From positions 310,001-374,000 of the forward strand of contig JAFREE010000004.1 of assembly GCA_019400425.1 (NCBI GenBank): a DNA stretch of 64,000 nucleotides, given 5' to 3'. Shown piece after piece: positions 10,811 to 22,649 of this stretch. This DNA comes from Hymenochaete sp. R1 (taxonomy: Eukaryota > Basidiomycota > Agaricomycetes > Hymenochaetales > Hymenochaetaceae). Below the pieces are notes generated by a model that searched no databases, was not told where the DNA came from, and saw nothing but the letters and a program-made list of their open reading frames with translations. Each line of letters starts with the position of its first letter. Position 1 is the first letter of the stretch. A program made the translations under genes and the position numbers.

Positions 10811-12891
10811 GAGGATAGAAAGATGAAGCGTATTTATTCAAAGTCGGCAGAGAGAGTGGGCGGCGATTATTCAAATGAAAAAAAAACGGCGTGGAGACGC
10901 TAGCGCTGACCGGGTAGGAGGTGGCGGGCACAGGTGACTTTGTGAATCGATGAAGATGATATCGGAAATTTCCTGTTCAACACAAATCAAAGCATACAAA
11001 CAACACCGTATCGTCGACTTCGATAGTAGAAGTTGTGTAGGACGATGAAGAAGGAAGGGGAGAGCGACGAACACGAGAGGAACTCGAAGAGAAGGAGGAG
11101 GATGAATGCAAAAAGCAGCAAGGCGTTGTCCCTGCTCTGCCAATGGATTTAGATTATGTAATAATGAGAACCCACTCGGCGATCGTCGACCGTTCACCTG
11201 CTACTTATGGTAACTCTAACTTACCCGACCCGACTCCCGACTCCCGACACATCCAAGCCTTCCCTTCCCCTCGACGACGTTGAACTCTTCAACTCAAGAG
11301 TTCTTGTTCATTCTTTGCTCAGCCCTCAGCACCTTGTCCGCTCCGCATCCACTTTTTGTCTGCTTCCCTTTTTCAAGCGCATGAGTCCCACATGCTCAGC
11401 AATGATGATGATGGCAACATGCGCCCGATTTCTCTCAGGGCGCACGACGCCCGTCGGGATCTTCAGCACATCATTCTCAATTCACGTCTATTTTGTCCGT
11501 GTCCGTGGCAACCCTTCTGCCTTCTCCAGATCTTCTCCCGTCTCATGTTCATTCTGCTTCACTACAAAGATTTACCGTCTCGACAGCATCATGAACGCCT
11601 TCTCAACACAACTCAAACCTTACCATCTCGGCCTGTCTGCTATCCCATATGTCCTCCCATTGACACATATATGATCAAACAAAAGGTAAATCGGGACACT
11701 CCTCGCTCCATCCTCATGCCACATACCCACCAATGAAAGAAAGGATGAAGTAAGTTATCGATCCCACGTTTGACTCACGCTTTTGCCTCTTTTCTCTCGC
11801 ACGGTTCGCGCTCAAAGTCGCGTATCTAGCGTGGTCCACTCAGTTCGGACTCCCGTTCCGCAGATTGCTTTTATTAGCCACTGGCGCCGCGATGAAAAGA
11901 ACAACAGAAAACTTAACGTTCCTTCGCCTTCTTCTTGCGTGGACTGTACCGAACCCAAGTCAGTGTTAGTTTAAGTATCTATAACCTCGGGGCTTTCTCG
12001 CTCGTTCCTCTACCCCGCAAAAAAGCTTCCAAAGAGGGATTGCGAGAAGAACGACTCTTCTCCTTCCCCGTGCTTCTGGCTTAGCACTCCTCGAGTAACT
12101 AGACTTGTGGTGAAAGGTTAGCTCGACGGCCGAAACTGATCATGACGTGTCATGCTCGCTCCTCGTGCCACTGGCAGTCTGCGACGAAAAAAAAGCAAGG
12201 ACGACGACAGGTCAATTTGTGTGCACTGCATCCGCATGCAATCACGAGGAAAGGATGCGCTTCTGCCGTGGTTTAAATATGAGCCAGCTCCTGACGAGCT
12301 GCTGTGTGACTGTCGGAGTCTGAGGGCACTTCATATGTGGAACATATACTGTTCCGTTCGCAGACGAGCTTACCGCAAAGTCAATCACCACTTTGCAGTA
12401 GCCCGGAATGTCAGTGTGCGCTCGAGCTCTCAGTCTGCATAGCGAAGGAGGAAAGTCCTTCAACGGAACATCAAGGGGAGACCAACATTGACGAGTTCCG
12501 AGGTGGCAATTACGATGGCTCTGACTGTCTATTGAACGTATATTTCGACCGAGAATCGTCCTGATTTAGCCACCCGTCGCCATGTCCCGTCACTTCTTCC
12601 TCATCCCATCCAACTCGATGTGGTCTCTTCCCCTGCATTTTCCATTCCAGTTTCCTGCCAGCTGTACAACTTTCAACGCTCATTATTTTTTTTGTTCATA
12701 TATAAAATGCTTCTCTACTCAGATTCAAAAGATGCTCTGAGAGTTTCTGTCGACTTCCCCTCGCCCCGCTCTCCTCCCCTCGTCTACTCTTTCCTCGACG
12801 CTCTACTCCCATCCAAGGCCGAGATTCTCGGACGCATCCTTTTCATACCTCATCTAACGATCAGATAAATACTTAAGCGTCCAGCTCCGCC
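10811..12891. promoter_or_regulatory. Divergent intergenic region between GH5 and GH55 glucanase genes
   Basis: This gap of about 2.1 kb lies between two beta-1,3-glucanase genes transcribed outward. The parts close to each start are pyrimidine-rich in the direction of transcription, as is common for fungal core promoters and 5' leaders. Open frames near 11207-11736 have Ser/Pro/Leu-rich composition from CT-rich DNA and show no conserved motif. No RNA gene or repeat was recognised. Confidence 0.5.
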
Positions 12892-15800
12892 ATGCCGAGC
12901 CTCACAAGCTCAAGCTTAACTCCTCCCAAACCCTTCCTCCTCACACGCCTCCTGGGCCTCTTCCTCGCAGCCCTCGCGATCTTCATCTCCTCCACCATGC
13001 CTTCCGCTTATGCCCTCGGCACATCCTGCTCCGCACCCGTCACAACAGGGACCGCCGCTCCCAGCGACCCCTTCTGGCTTCAAAACATCCAGCACCAGGG
13101 GCTTGCAGCGTTTAATTCAGACCCGGCGGGGTACCAGGTCTTCCGGAACGTGAAGGACTTTGGGGCTGCTGGAGATGGAGTGACGGACGATACGGCCGCC
13201 ATCAAGTGTGTTCTTCCTTTCATTCGGATTTTATTTAAAGAAAATGGGTAGTGAGGTGGTTTACTGACATGTACGCATGGGTGCGTGTATGCGCATTTTC
13301 TTTTTGGATCATGATAAGCTCCGCCATGTCATCTGGGAATCGGTGCGGTAACGCCGAGTGTGATTCTACAACGTACGCAGGGTTCTCTTTTGCATCTCCG
13401 TGTCCCAGTCCGTAACGCCACCTCAATCCGCGCGTGCATGCTATTTATAGTACCGCGCCAGCGATCGTCTACTTCCCTCCTGGGTTCGTGCTTTCCTTTT
13501 TCTTCATTTCTATTCCCAAACACCTACCTCGGCCTCTGTCTTTTTTTAGAAACTATCTCGTCTCAGCGCCCATTGTTGCTTGGTACTACACCCAACTCAT
13601 CGGAGATGCGAGAAACCCTCCAACACTTACTGCTTCTGCTAACTTTGTCGGTATCGCGGTCATCGGTACGTCTTCTAAACATTTTGGACTCCTCCTCCCT
13701 GTATGGTTTGTGCTAAATTTATAAAATATTCACCATTCGCCGTGGTACTTTGCGTGGTGCATATAGATGCTGATCCGTACATTGACGGCGGGAACGGAGC
13801 GCAATGGTACGTTTCCAACTCACCATGATTCCTCATGAATTGTTCCTTATGTCAGAATATCGGTGTCGGGAACTAATCTTGCCATTCCACAGGTATATCA
13901 ACCAGAACAACTTCTACCGCTCCGTTAGGAACTTCGTCATCGACTTGACGAGGATGCCGGCTACGTCCTCGGCGACGGGATTGCATTGGCAGGTGTCCCA
14001 GGCGACGTCTCTCATGAATATCGTCGTGAATATGTCGACGGACCCGGCGACAGCTCATCAGGGTGCGTTAAGTAGTCGAATAGGGGACTATCTAGCTGGA
14101 GCTACAATTTTCTTCGGCAGGTATCTTTATGGAGAATGGGAGTGGTGGCTTCATGGGCGGTGAGTATATGCCCTTTTATACAACTTCTGTATACATCAAT
14201 ATATGAGTGACTTATTCAATACTTAGACCTAATTTTCAACGGCGGTACGTTTTATAAATGGATGGCCTGGTCCGAGGGCGCGTTAGGTCTCATTTGTGAA
14301 CTTTAGGAAAGTTTGGAATCTGGGTCGGGAATCAACAGTGAGTCGCCAAGTATATTTTCAAGAAATACAATTCGCTGCTAAGTAGGCGATTTCAGGTTCA
14401 CCGTTCGGAACATAACGGTCAACAATGCGCAGAGCGGTGAGTGATTTGAGTCTCGAAGTACGTTTTCATCGGCTCATTGTACTATTAGCTATATTTGGGC
14501 TCTGGAATTGGGGTCTGTCAAATACGCAACTCGGCTGGGACATTTGTTTAATGGTTCGAAATAGGCTGGACCTTCCAAGGCGTGACGATCAACAACTGTC
14601 AGGTCTGTGGTGGAATCACAGTGGTATCAGGCGGCGTAATACTCATTCATGATTGTTAGGTCGGATTTGATTTGATGACCGGGGGACTTACACAATCTGA
14701 CCAAGTAATGTCCACTTCGCTGTGGAACCGCAGCATTTCTAAAGTTATCTTCCTAGTCTGTTGGAGCCGAAGCTATTATTGACGCAGTCGCCACCAACAC
14801 TCCCATCTTTCTGCGTACCTCCCAGCCCAGTAACGGCATCCTCTCTGGCTCAATCGTCCTTAACAACATCGTCCTCAACAACGTCCCAACCGCCGTGGGC
14901 GTCGCAGATGGTTCCATCGTCCTGGCTGGCACCACAGGAAGCACTACGATCGCGCACTGGATCCAGGGCAACGTCTACTCCGGCTCGAGCTCCGCAGATT
15001 CTTTCGTCCAAGCCGCACAACCGCCTCCGAACAAGCCTGGCGTACTTCTAGACGGTTCAGGGAAGATCTTCGGGCGGACACACCCCCAGTACGAAGATTT
15101 TGCCGTGGACCAGTTCGTCAGCGTAAGGTCCCAAGGCGCCCGAGGGGACGGAAGCACAGACGACACGCAAGCGATTCAGAACACCCTGAACGAGTTCGCG
15201 GGGTGCAAGATCATCTTCTTCGACCATGGGACGTACATCGTTTCGTCGACGATTACCATCCCCGCCGGGACACAGATCGTGGGCGAGGCGTGGTCCGTCA
15301 TCATGGGCTCTGGGTCTGCGTTCGAGGATATGAATAATCCGGTGCCGGTTGTGAGGGTTGGGAATACGAACGAGCAGGGTGTGTTGGAGATTACGGATAC
15401 GATTTTCACGACTCGTGGACCTGGTGAGCTTTGTCGTGTCGGATTGCCTGACGGCTGAGGACAAGTGGTATTGATGAAATTTCAATCTTGTAGCGGCCGG
15501 TGCCATTGTCATTGAGTGGAACGTTCATGATCCTTCAGGCCAACAGGGTGCAGCAGGAATGTGGGATAGCCACATCAGGCTAGGTGGATGTGAGCAACCG
15601 GGCATTTTTGAGAAACAAAAGCGCGACTCTACAGCTTCTTCCCCCTCCCCTTTTTTCATTTCGTTTCATTTCAGCCCTAGGAACAAACCTGGACGGAAAC
15701 GCCTGTCCGAACACGACAACGACAGGATCGGAGTGTATGGCAGCATTCCTCGGCCTTCACCTCACGCCAGCTTCAAGCGCATACCTCGAAGTACGTGATC

Positions 15801-16683
15801 CTCTTCTTATTTTCCCCCATACATAAAATAGCTTTTCTTGCATATGATTGATTATAACATAGGGAACGTGGGTATGGACGGCAGATCACTCGCTCGACCC
15901 TCCTTTCAACGGCATGGAAGTCTACAGTGGCCGAGGGATCTACTCTCAATCGGCTGGACCAGTCTGGTTAATTGGGACTGCTTGTGCGTATTTTCCTTGG
16001 TGCGCTAGAAGCCACACACTGAATAAAAAGTTTGGACGTGTAGCGGAACATAATGTGTTGTATCAGTACAATCTCGTCGGTGCCAGCAACCACTTCATGG
16101 GCCTCATTCAGACCGAGACGGTGCGTAGCCAATTCGACCTCTATCTTCACCTGCACCAATCCTACGGTGGCAAAAGGCAAACGTTTCTTACACTTGGTTC
16201 TCACAGCCGTACTTCCAACCTGACCCAGCGCCACCTTCGCCATTTACGAGCAACGCGGCATTCAATGACCCGACTTTCTCTGCGAGCCAGACGATGTCGT
16301 GGGCCGTCCGAATCAACACCTCGAACGACATCCTCATCTTCGGGGCAGGCCTTTACAGTTTCTTCCAGGTAAGCAAAGCCTCGCAGTCCATACCGTTTCG
16401 CGTCACGACCGGTCATATTAGTCATCTTCATCTCTCGTACTCACTTACTTACGCTCACCCGCCCCGCCTCCTCTCACAGCACTTCAATCAAGCCTGCCTA
16501 GCCACGAACAACTGCCAAACGCAGATTCTCGACATCGACACCGCTTCGACAGCGATTTCCGTCTACAGCCTCTCGACCGTCGCGTCGCAGTTCCAGCTAA
16601 GCGTGAACGAGAACGGCGTGATTGACCAGGGCGCGAATCGGAATGGGCTGCAGTCGACAGTGTCAGCTTGGACGTCGGTGTGA
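12892..16683 (+). CDS. GH55 exo-beta-1,3-glucanase, secreted
   Basis: The product is a large extracellular beta-1,3-glucan exo-hydrolase built from two right-handed beta-helix (pectate-lyase-3-like) repeats. The start gives a hydrophobic signal segment with LLGLFLAALAIFISS followed by ALGTSCSAPV. The first repeat opens with VFRNVKDFGAAGDGVTDDTAAIK. The second opens with FVSVRSQGARGDGSTDDTQAIQN at about 15112-15180. Conserved pieces such as KFGIWVGN and TIPAGTQIVGEAW lie in order, and the protein ends VSAWTSV. The gene is cut by more than ten introns. Exon 14227-14244 has 18 bases and exon 14307-14337 has 31. It is transcribed away from the GH5 glucanase gene, so the two may be co-regulated. 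Confidence 0.92.
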
Positions 16684-17010
16684 GGATGTTGTGGAGAACA
16701 GAGGGAAGAGGGAGATGCTTTGTTTCGTTTATACCCAAATTCACGAGTATGGATAGTCCCGTAAAACAAGTAGGGACATTCGCAAATGTATCACATTGAT
16801 GATACCTCAGCCATCCATACGTAGTCTTGAAACCCTACGACACGATGGAAAGAAACCTTGATCGCGGACTGATTTCGGGAGTGAGCAGCACACGAGAATA
16901 GATTATTCCATTACACAAACACCCCGGAAACAAAGCAAGAAGAAACGTAGACGGCCAAAAAATACTTTGAGAACCGAGTCGTAACCGCAGATGAGCGTTC
17001 GGCGGCTTTA
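16684..17010. other. Short intergenic stretch between convergent genes
   Basis: This stretch of about 330 bases holds the 3' ends of the GH55 and SFT2 genes. Nothing else is recognised. Confidence 0.5.
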
Positions 17011-18015
17011 TTAGAAGATTGACTTGAACATGTTGATAGCAGCGGTATGGGCGTATGGGACGTAGGACATCGTGTACCAGATGTAAGCCAGGAACTGGAT
17101 GATGACGAAGACTACAGGTTTTGTTCGTTAGCCTTTGATCTGACAGTTTCTATGGTTTAATGTTGGACTCACTGATACAGAGGATCTAAAGATGAAGGCA
17201 AATTGTCAGCGACGAGTTGAGCCTATCCCAACCAAGGCAACAAGAAAAGAAAAGTCGACATACACCGCTGCCAATGACGAACGCACCCACGAAAATGAGG
17301 GCTATCGAGAGTATGAGAATGACTGAAGCGACGACACGCTTCAATTTGAACATCTATAGTGAATTCGTCAGCGCCGATTCTATTCATTTTATAGAGAAGC
17401 GGCATACGTTTTTGACTTGGTCCCATGGCTTTGTAGAGTGAACGAAGTGCGATATGGAGTTAGGCGCCACTACTCTACGTTAGCAACAGGAGAGAACGAC
17501 GCACTCCGACAATGAAAGCCGTTCCACAGAGTGAGACGATCGTGCCAATAGCATAGAGCACTGTTTCATGGCGGTTTCCGTAGAATCAGTGACCGGCCGT
17601 ATGCGGGATCGTATTGTTTAGGAAGAAGCCACTTACGGGCAAAAGTGACCAAGGAACCTAGAATCAGCATGATGACTCCAATGAGACTCAGTACGAAGCC
17701 TATCGCCGTACTAGAAAAACATGCAATGGCGGGACGTTAGCACAGTCTAGAGCAACAACGACCACAAACTAAACAGCCTCCGTCCCGCCCAATTTCTGAA
17801 CAGGACGGAGAGTAGCCACCAGAGAGTTTGAGGGCGGGGGAAGCACGGGTGACATACCAAGCGGCGAACCCGTACAGTCTGGCCATCCTGCTAAGGGTAA
17901 TACCACATGACTTGAAGGCATGGTCATGCTCGAAAACTTGGTTCTCCGGAATGATGTTCACAGCAGACTCGAGAGAGGGGTTCGTGCTATCGAGGTTGAA
18001 CCAGCCTTTGGACAT
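17011..18015 (-). CDS. SFT2: SFT2-like vesicle transport protein (Got1/Sft2 family)
   Basis: This is a four-helix Golgi membrane protein of the Got1/Sft2 family, which supports fusion of endosome-derived vesicles with the Golgi. The N-terminus is a cytosolic tail, MSKGWFNLDSTNPSLESA, ending in LSRMARLYGFAAW at the first helix. The later exons give hydrophobic segments FVLSLIGVIMLILG, LYAIGTIVSLCGTAFIVG and LKRVVASVILILSIALIFVG. The final helix is VFVIIQFLAYIWYTMSYVPYA, followed by INMFKSIF and the stop at 17011. The LYxxGTIVSLxGTxFIVGP pattern and the IQFLAYxWYxxSYVPYA end are typical of the family. Seven or so very short exons separate the helices. The assignment to SFT2 rather than GOT1 rests on the C-terminal pattern. 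Confidence 0.82.
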
Positions 18016-18340
18016 TGTGGCCTGATTTGAAGGTAATGCACAAGGTTACTTTGGGGATCCAGAGAGGTGAAGAGCTTGAGCGTTGAAGGAGTCTGAGGGA
18101 GCGCCGGGTGATGATTGGGAAGGGAAGGAAGAAGCAGGGATGAGAGCCGTGCCAGCAGCTGGTGTGTGTTGTATTGGGTCGTCGATGTGCTAAACAAGCC
18201 GAGACTGCGCACAGGCTTAAAGACGCGTCGTTCTCACGCAACACAACATGGTTCTTCTTTGCTTGCCCAATGGGTACAAACTACATTGATGAAACAGAAA
18301 CATTACAGAAATCTAGTATAAGAATGATATCATAATGCAA
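18016..18340. other. Intergenic stretch upstream of SFT2 and downstream of the SRP receptor gene
   Basis: About 325 bases hold the SFT2 promoter and the 3' end of the next minus-strand gene. No further feature is seen. Confidence 0.45.
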
Positions 18341-21007
18341 TCAATCGTTGAGTAACGCTTGGACAACATTCGAGACACGGAGCTGGCGCAAGTCTGTGTA
18401 CGTCTATGGAATAAAGGTCAATAACCAACAGTAAATGAAGACTTATTTTCCTACCTGGCCACAACCGACGAAAATAATAGGCTGTCCTGTAACGTAGGTC
18501 ATGGACAAGGCGGCACCAACCTATTGCATCTTTCAGTTAAAATGGCCATTGACAACAAAACGCGGTATGACAGACCTTGTCATCTACCGTGTCCCATTTC
18601 GTAACAAGCATGCCATCGATACCTCGGCCCTTTCCAGCAACTCCCGACATCGAGGAGAAGTCTTTCAACGCGCGATCAAACTTCGACAATTGATCAACTG
18701 CTTCGTTGCCAACTAACGCTTCTCCGACAAAGACTATCTTGTCCGGGTTGTTCGTGGAAACGAGCTGGAGAGAAGATCTTCAGAATAAACTTATTTCGTT
18801 AGAGAAGAAAAAATCTACTTTAGCCAGTGCTCGCATAAGAGGCTACAGAAACGTGAGCCTAGATAGATGCAAGTAGGACAGAACACATACCTCGTTGTCT
18901 TGCATTCGACCGGCTGTGTCGATTAGCACGACATCAAAATCATTGTCCTTAGCTATAACGCAGTTGAATGATCAATACCAGAAATGCGTTACAACACCAT
19001 GCAAGAAACTGACCGTAAGTGATGGCTTCCTTTGCGATTCCTGCGGCATCCTTGCCGTAGCCTCGTTCAAAGAGTTCGACGCCCCCTTTCTTGTCTGGAC
19101 CGCCTACGTCCAGCATACTGAGATTGCGAGTATGAACTCTTAGCTGTTCCACAGCTCCGCTCCTGTTAAATATATTTGAGCGAGGTAATGGTACGTATGC
19201 GGCGAAAAGAAAATCGTTACCGAAATGTATCACACGCAGCGATAAGAACTCTGAAACCGTTCTGGATGAGCCAGAAGCAGACCTTTGATAGATTTGTGCT
19301 CTTTCCGACTCCGTTCACACCAACGAACACAATACTATATGGAAGTCGTTGCTGGGTCGAAGCAAGAGGTGAGGACAGTTTTGTGCGAATGGAGAGAAGC
19401 AAATCGGTGGATGTGTTTGGAGTGAGAATGCGAGTGAGTGAGGTCGAAAGGGCCTGTCGTACGGTCGCATTTACAGCTGATTTTAACTTTCAGCACCAAC
19501 TTTGACGACATTTGAAAAAACACCCACTTTGGAAGCCACCAATTTTCTTACCAAGAAGACCTTCGCCCACCCCTTCGCAAATCTTCTCCGATATCTCCTT
19601 TGCAACATTCTTCTTCATAAGATGCTGCTTCATGTTTTCCAAACCCGGCTTGAGGTCGGAGTCAGTCAATGCCTTGGAGCCCGTCAAGCGAGCGAAGATA
19701 GAGCCGAGTGCGCCCAGAGAGCTGCCGGAGATCGCGTTTGCCTCACGCTGTGCTTGTTGCTCTTTTAACGTGCGTGAGACTAGATCTTTCGTCTCGTCCA
19801 CGTCTCTGCTGAATTCCCAGTCCTTGACCTCGTACAATCCATCCTTGCCGCGAGTACCCAATGAAGTCCTGTCGACTAAGGACGAGAGATCCAACGAAGT
19901 GGCACTCTTGTTAGACCCTCCTGAGTGCGCCGAGGCTTTATCTTCGCTGAAATCGAGAGAGCTCATGTCTGCTTCCGTGGGTGCTTCGGTACCCCACTTT
20001 CTTTGGGCTTTGCCCTTGTTATTTTTCTTCTTGGAGGGGGTGTCGGTGCTATTTGGATAGGTTAACGAAGGAATTGGGAACAAAGTTGAGTAAAATACAT
20101 ACTCTGACGCGGGAAGGCTATCTCTTCCACTGCCAGAATCGACGCGCCCCATGCCCCTGCGTTTTCCCTTACCACGCAAACGAGTCTTTAGGGCCTGTAC
20201 GTTCTTCGCTATCTGCTGTTCATCCAACGGATTCTCCGAGGAGAGCGCTGGCTCTGAGAAGCGGTAGTATTAATGGTATAGCAATTGCTCGTGAATATAG
20301 GAGATACTTACCTACGGAATCTTCCGTCACAGATATTATCGGAGTGTCGAAGTGAGCAGCGGGCCTGACCCTCGTTCTTCGTTCCTGCTATCAATGAGCA
20401 AGCAAACCGAAAAAGGTCCGGAGAAAGCGTACATGAGAATCTCTATCCTCCAAACCTCTTAATACTTTGTCAAAAATCTTATCCCATCCCTCGAATGCCT
20501 TCTCAAAGTCCCAAGTGTGCGGTAGACCAACTCGGGACGACGAATTACTCAATGCATGGAGCGAGGCCACGAACGACGTTAGAAATGGCTCGAAGGATTT
20601 CACAAAAAGGGCGCTGATGGCAGTGAGAAAGTCCTCGACGTATGTCAGTTGAAGAATACGTTGGTACGCAACCTAAGCATGCCAGCATGTGAATATAACA
20701 TAAACATATTTTCAAAAAGACAAACGAATCCAGCGCACCACAAAGATAAGTTCCAACTCATTGACAAATGTCCACCGAATAGCGTATCCGTCCTTTTCGT
20801 ACTTGTCGTCACCGCTGCGACCTTCGACCAGAACATCTCGAATCAGAGAATTCATGGGTGAAGTGGAGGGGTTGGCTACTGCCTGATGAGCGCTTGGTGT
20901 AAAGGAGCGAGACCATAAGACAAGGCCACCTATGAGCTGTGTAAGAGTGTGGTGATGCTCAGAAGTCAATGCGCACCCTTGTGAGATATCGAGCAGTGGT
21001 CGAGCAT
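18341..21007 (-). CDS. SRP101: Signal recognition particle receptor subunit alpha
   Basis: This GTPase docks SRP-ribosome complexes at the ER. Exon 1 (20977-21007) gives MLDHCSISHKG, and the next exon continues GLVLWSRSF, the canonical start of the SRX longin-like domain. SRX continues with NSLIRDVLVEGR and WTFVNELELIFV. A charged linker holds the segment KKKNNKGKAQRKWG. The NG GTPase domain has VFVGVNGVGKSTNL (P-loop G1), ACDTFRSGAVEQLRVH (the I-box with the DTFR motif) and, further on, the invariant glycine loop GQPIIFVGCGQTYTDLRQL. It ends NVVQALLND at 18341. Splicing at the first junction must skip from 20977 to the exon that begins at GTGGCC; other choices break the GGLVLW motif. All GTPase motifs are intact. 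Confidence 0.93.
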
Positions 21008-21109
21008 GGTGTGTTGAAGGCAAGGATGGAGGCAAGCAGAGCATCGGGATAGTGGAACTTTACTTTGCTCTTTATAATTACAAATAAAACTATTAAACGC
21101 AAGTACCTG

Positions 21110-21181
21110 TCTCTGGTAGTATATCGGCTAGTACACCCGCCTGTCACGCGGGAGAGCGGGGTTCGACTCCCCGCCAGAGAG
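21110..21181 (+). tRNA. tRNA-Asp (GTC)
   Basis: A full cloverleaf is visible. The acceptor arm pairs TCTCTGG (21110-21116) with CCAGAGA (21174-21180). The anticodon loop reads CTGTCAC between CCCGC and GCGGG. The T arm is CGGGG-TTCGACT-CCCCG. There is no intron, and the discriminator base is G. A run of five T's follows directly, as expected for a Pol III terminator. Confidence 0.96.
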
Positions 21182-21288
21182 CTTTTTAGCATGCTTGGGA
21201 TGTTTTCTGTACTCCATCTTAAAGCCATCAGGGGTTATTTAATGGTCTTTTTCATAACATAGAAATGATCGAAAGTTTTTTTTACCGC

Positions 21289-22350
21289 TTAATTACTAAC
21301 ACTTTCTAGCCATTTGCGTACATCTTTCTTTGATACTAAGCTCAAGGTACGAACAGTATCTACTTTGGTTCGCTTTCTATACAAACGCATGATATGGCCA
21401 CTGATACTCCAAACATCGTCCCAGTCCGCGTCAAACAACACCCACCAACAGACTGGCTGAGTAGACGGTAAGCTTATCTGCAACCGTCTGCACGTCAAAA
21501 AAATCGCTGCGCATACGATGGTGGGCACAGGATACAGAGCATATACCGGTGTTTGAAGGCTGCATGACATTGATTCGGCTTTAGCTCAATGCAATGTTTT
21601 TGTTTTATTTTTTAAAGAAAAAGAAAATACGTACGCATCATTGAGATATCCCCAAGCCGTTTGCGATACTTCTTCTTTTTCGACGAGGCTGAGAACACGC
21701 AGATAATTTACTAGCGTGCCGTACGGTAAGACAACTTGTACATTGAAGCCGAGTCGTTTCAGAATCTGCATCTCGGAAACGACTAACGCATCCTTGAGGT
21801 CGTAAAAGGACTGCGCAAAATAGCTCATAGGTGTGTACTTAAATGGCGGTAATTCAATCTCTTCCAGTATCTCCAGGTGTGATTTCTGAATGTGATGAAG
21901 TTGGTGGGCGGTGCGTTGCAGAAGAAGATCGTAGACGTTGATGAGGTCACGCATTCTTAGAGGGCATTCCTCCAGCTTCGATGCCAGGTATAAGGCACCC
22001 ATGCCGATAACCTAGATCACGGTTGTCAAGAGGGCGTGAATGCATGTTTCGACAACGAAGAGACGTACACCTATGCCGAATTGCTTCAATGACGAAACAT
22101 ACCAGAACCTTTGGAAAAGAATTTGTGCTGTAGACATCGCAACTTGTTTTCTAGGGACTTTGTCACCACTCTTCGTACCAAGGCCTATTTTGTGTACCAC
22201 TTACTGCTTGAGCAGAATACCGGCCTGTTGAATGAGTTTGCATCCGTATGCTCGAAGGTCTTCCTCCACGTCGGCTGGTATTCCATCGTTTCTTGATGGC
22301 GAGCACTTTATTTGCGCCAGCGATGCAAGGGGATATAATGCTGTTGCCAT
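21289..22350 (-). CDS. Cyclin L-type cyclin (transcription/splicing cyclin)
   Basis: This cyclin belongs to the L/K/T group that pairs with CDK10/11-type kinases and acts on transcription and splicing. The start MATALYPLASLAQI is followed by GIPADVEEDLRAYGCKLIQQAGILLK, a typical cyclin L entry. The first cyclin box has QVAMSTAQILFQRFWYVSSLKQFGI and MGALYLASKLEECPLRMRDLINVY. The second box has KRLGFNVQVVLPYGTLVNYLRVL and TAWGYLNDA. It then continues to VCAAIFLTCRRLQISLP and ends in KWLESVSN. An in-frame ATG upstream (22407) would add about 19 residues, but the start at 22350 matches the usual family start. No RS tail is present on this protein, while the divergent neighbour is RS-rich. Confidence 0.88.
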
Positions 22351-22649
22351 GAATTCTCTCCAGATTGACCTTAACGTTCGTTGATAAGAGAGAGAGTTGG
22401 CTCGCAAGCAAGCTTAAGCTTAAGGACCCTATCAGCAGCCGCCTAACGAAGCAGCAAAAAATCACGTGTACGAAAGCTAATGACTTAACCTTCTGTTCTC
22501 AAAACTCTGGACTTCGTTTTTACTTTGACCGAAACTCTCACTTTCCTGCATCAATGATTTTCTGACTAAAACAGTGGGTTTATCGCGATTTATACTTATA
22601 CATTATTCATGTAAGGCTGAGCTCTTTGATATTCAATACCCAGCTTGTT
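22351..22649. promoter_or_regulatory. Bidirectional promoter between cyclin L and the RS-domain protein
   Basis: A gap of about 300 bases separates two start codons facing outward. No TATA-type element is sure. The short shared space suggests joint expression. Confidence 0.5.

Noticed and set aside
11207..11736. Two overlapping open frames of 126-155 codons between the glucanase genes
   Set aside because: They come from pyrimidine-rich DNA, are Ser/Leu/Pro-rich in all frames, and show no conserved motif or convincing splice partners.
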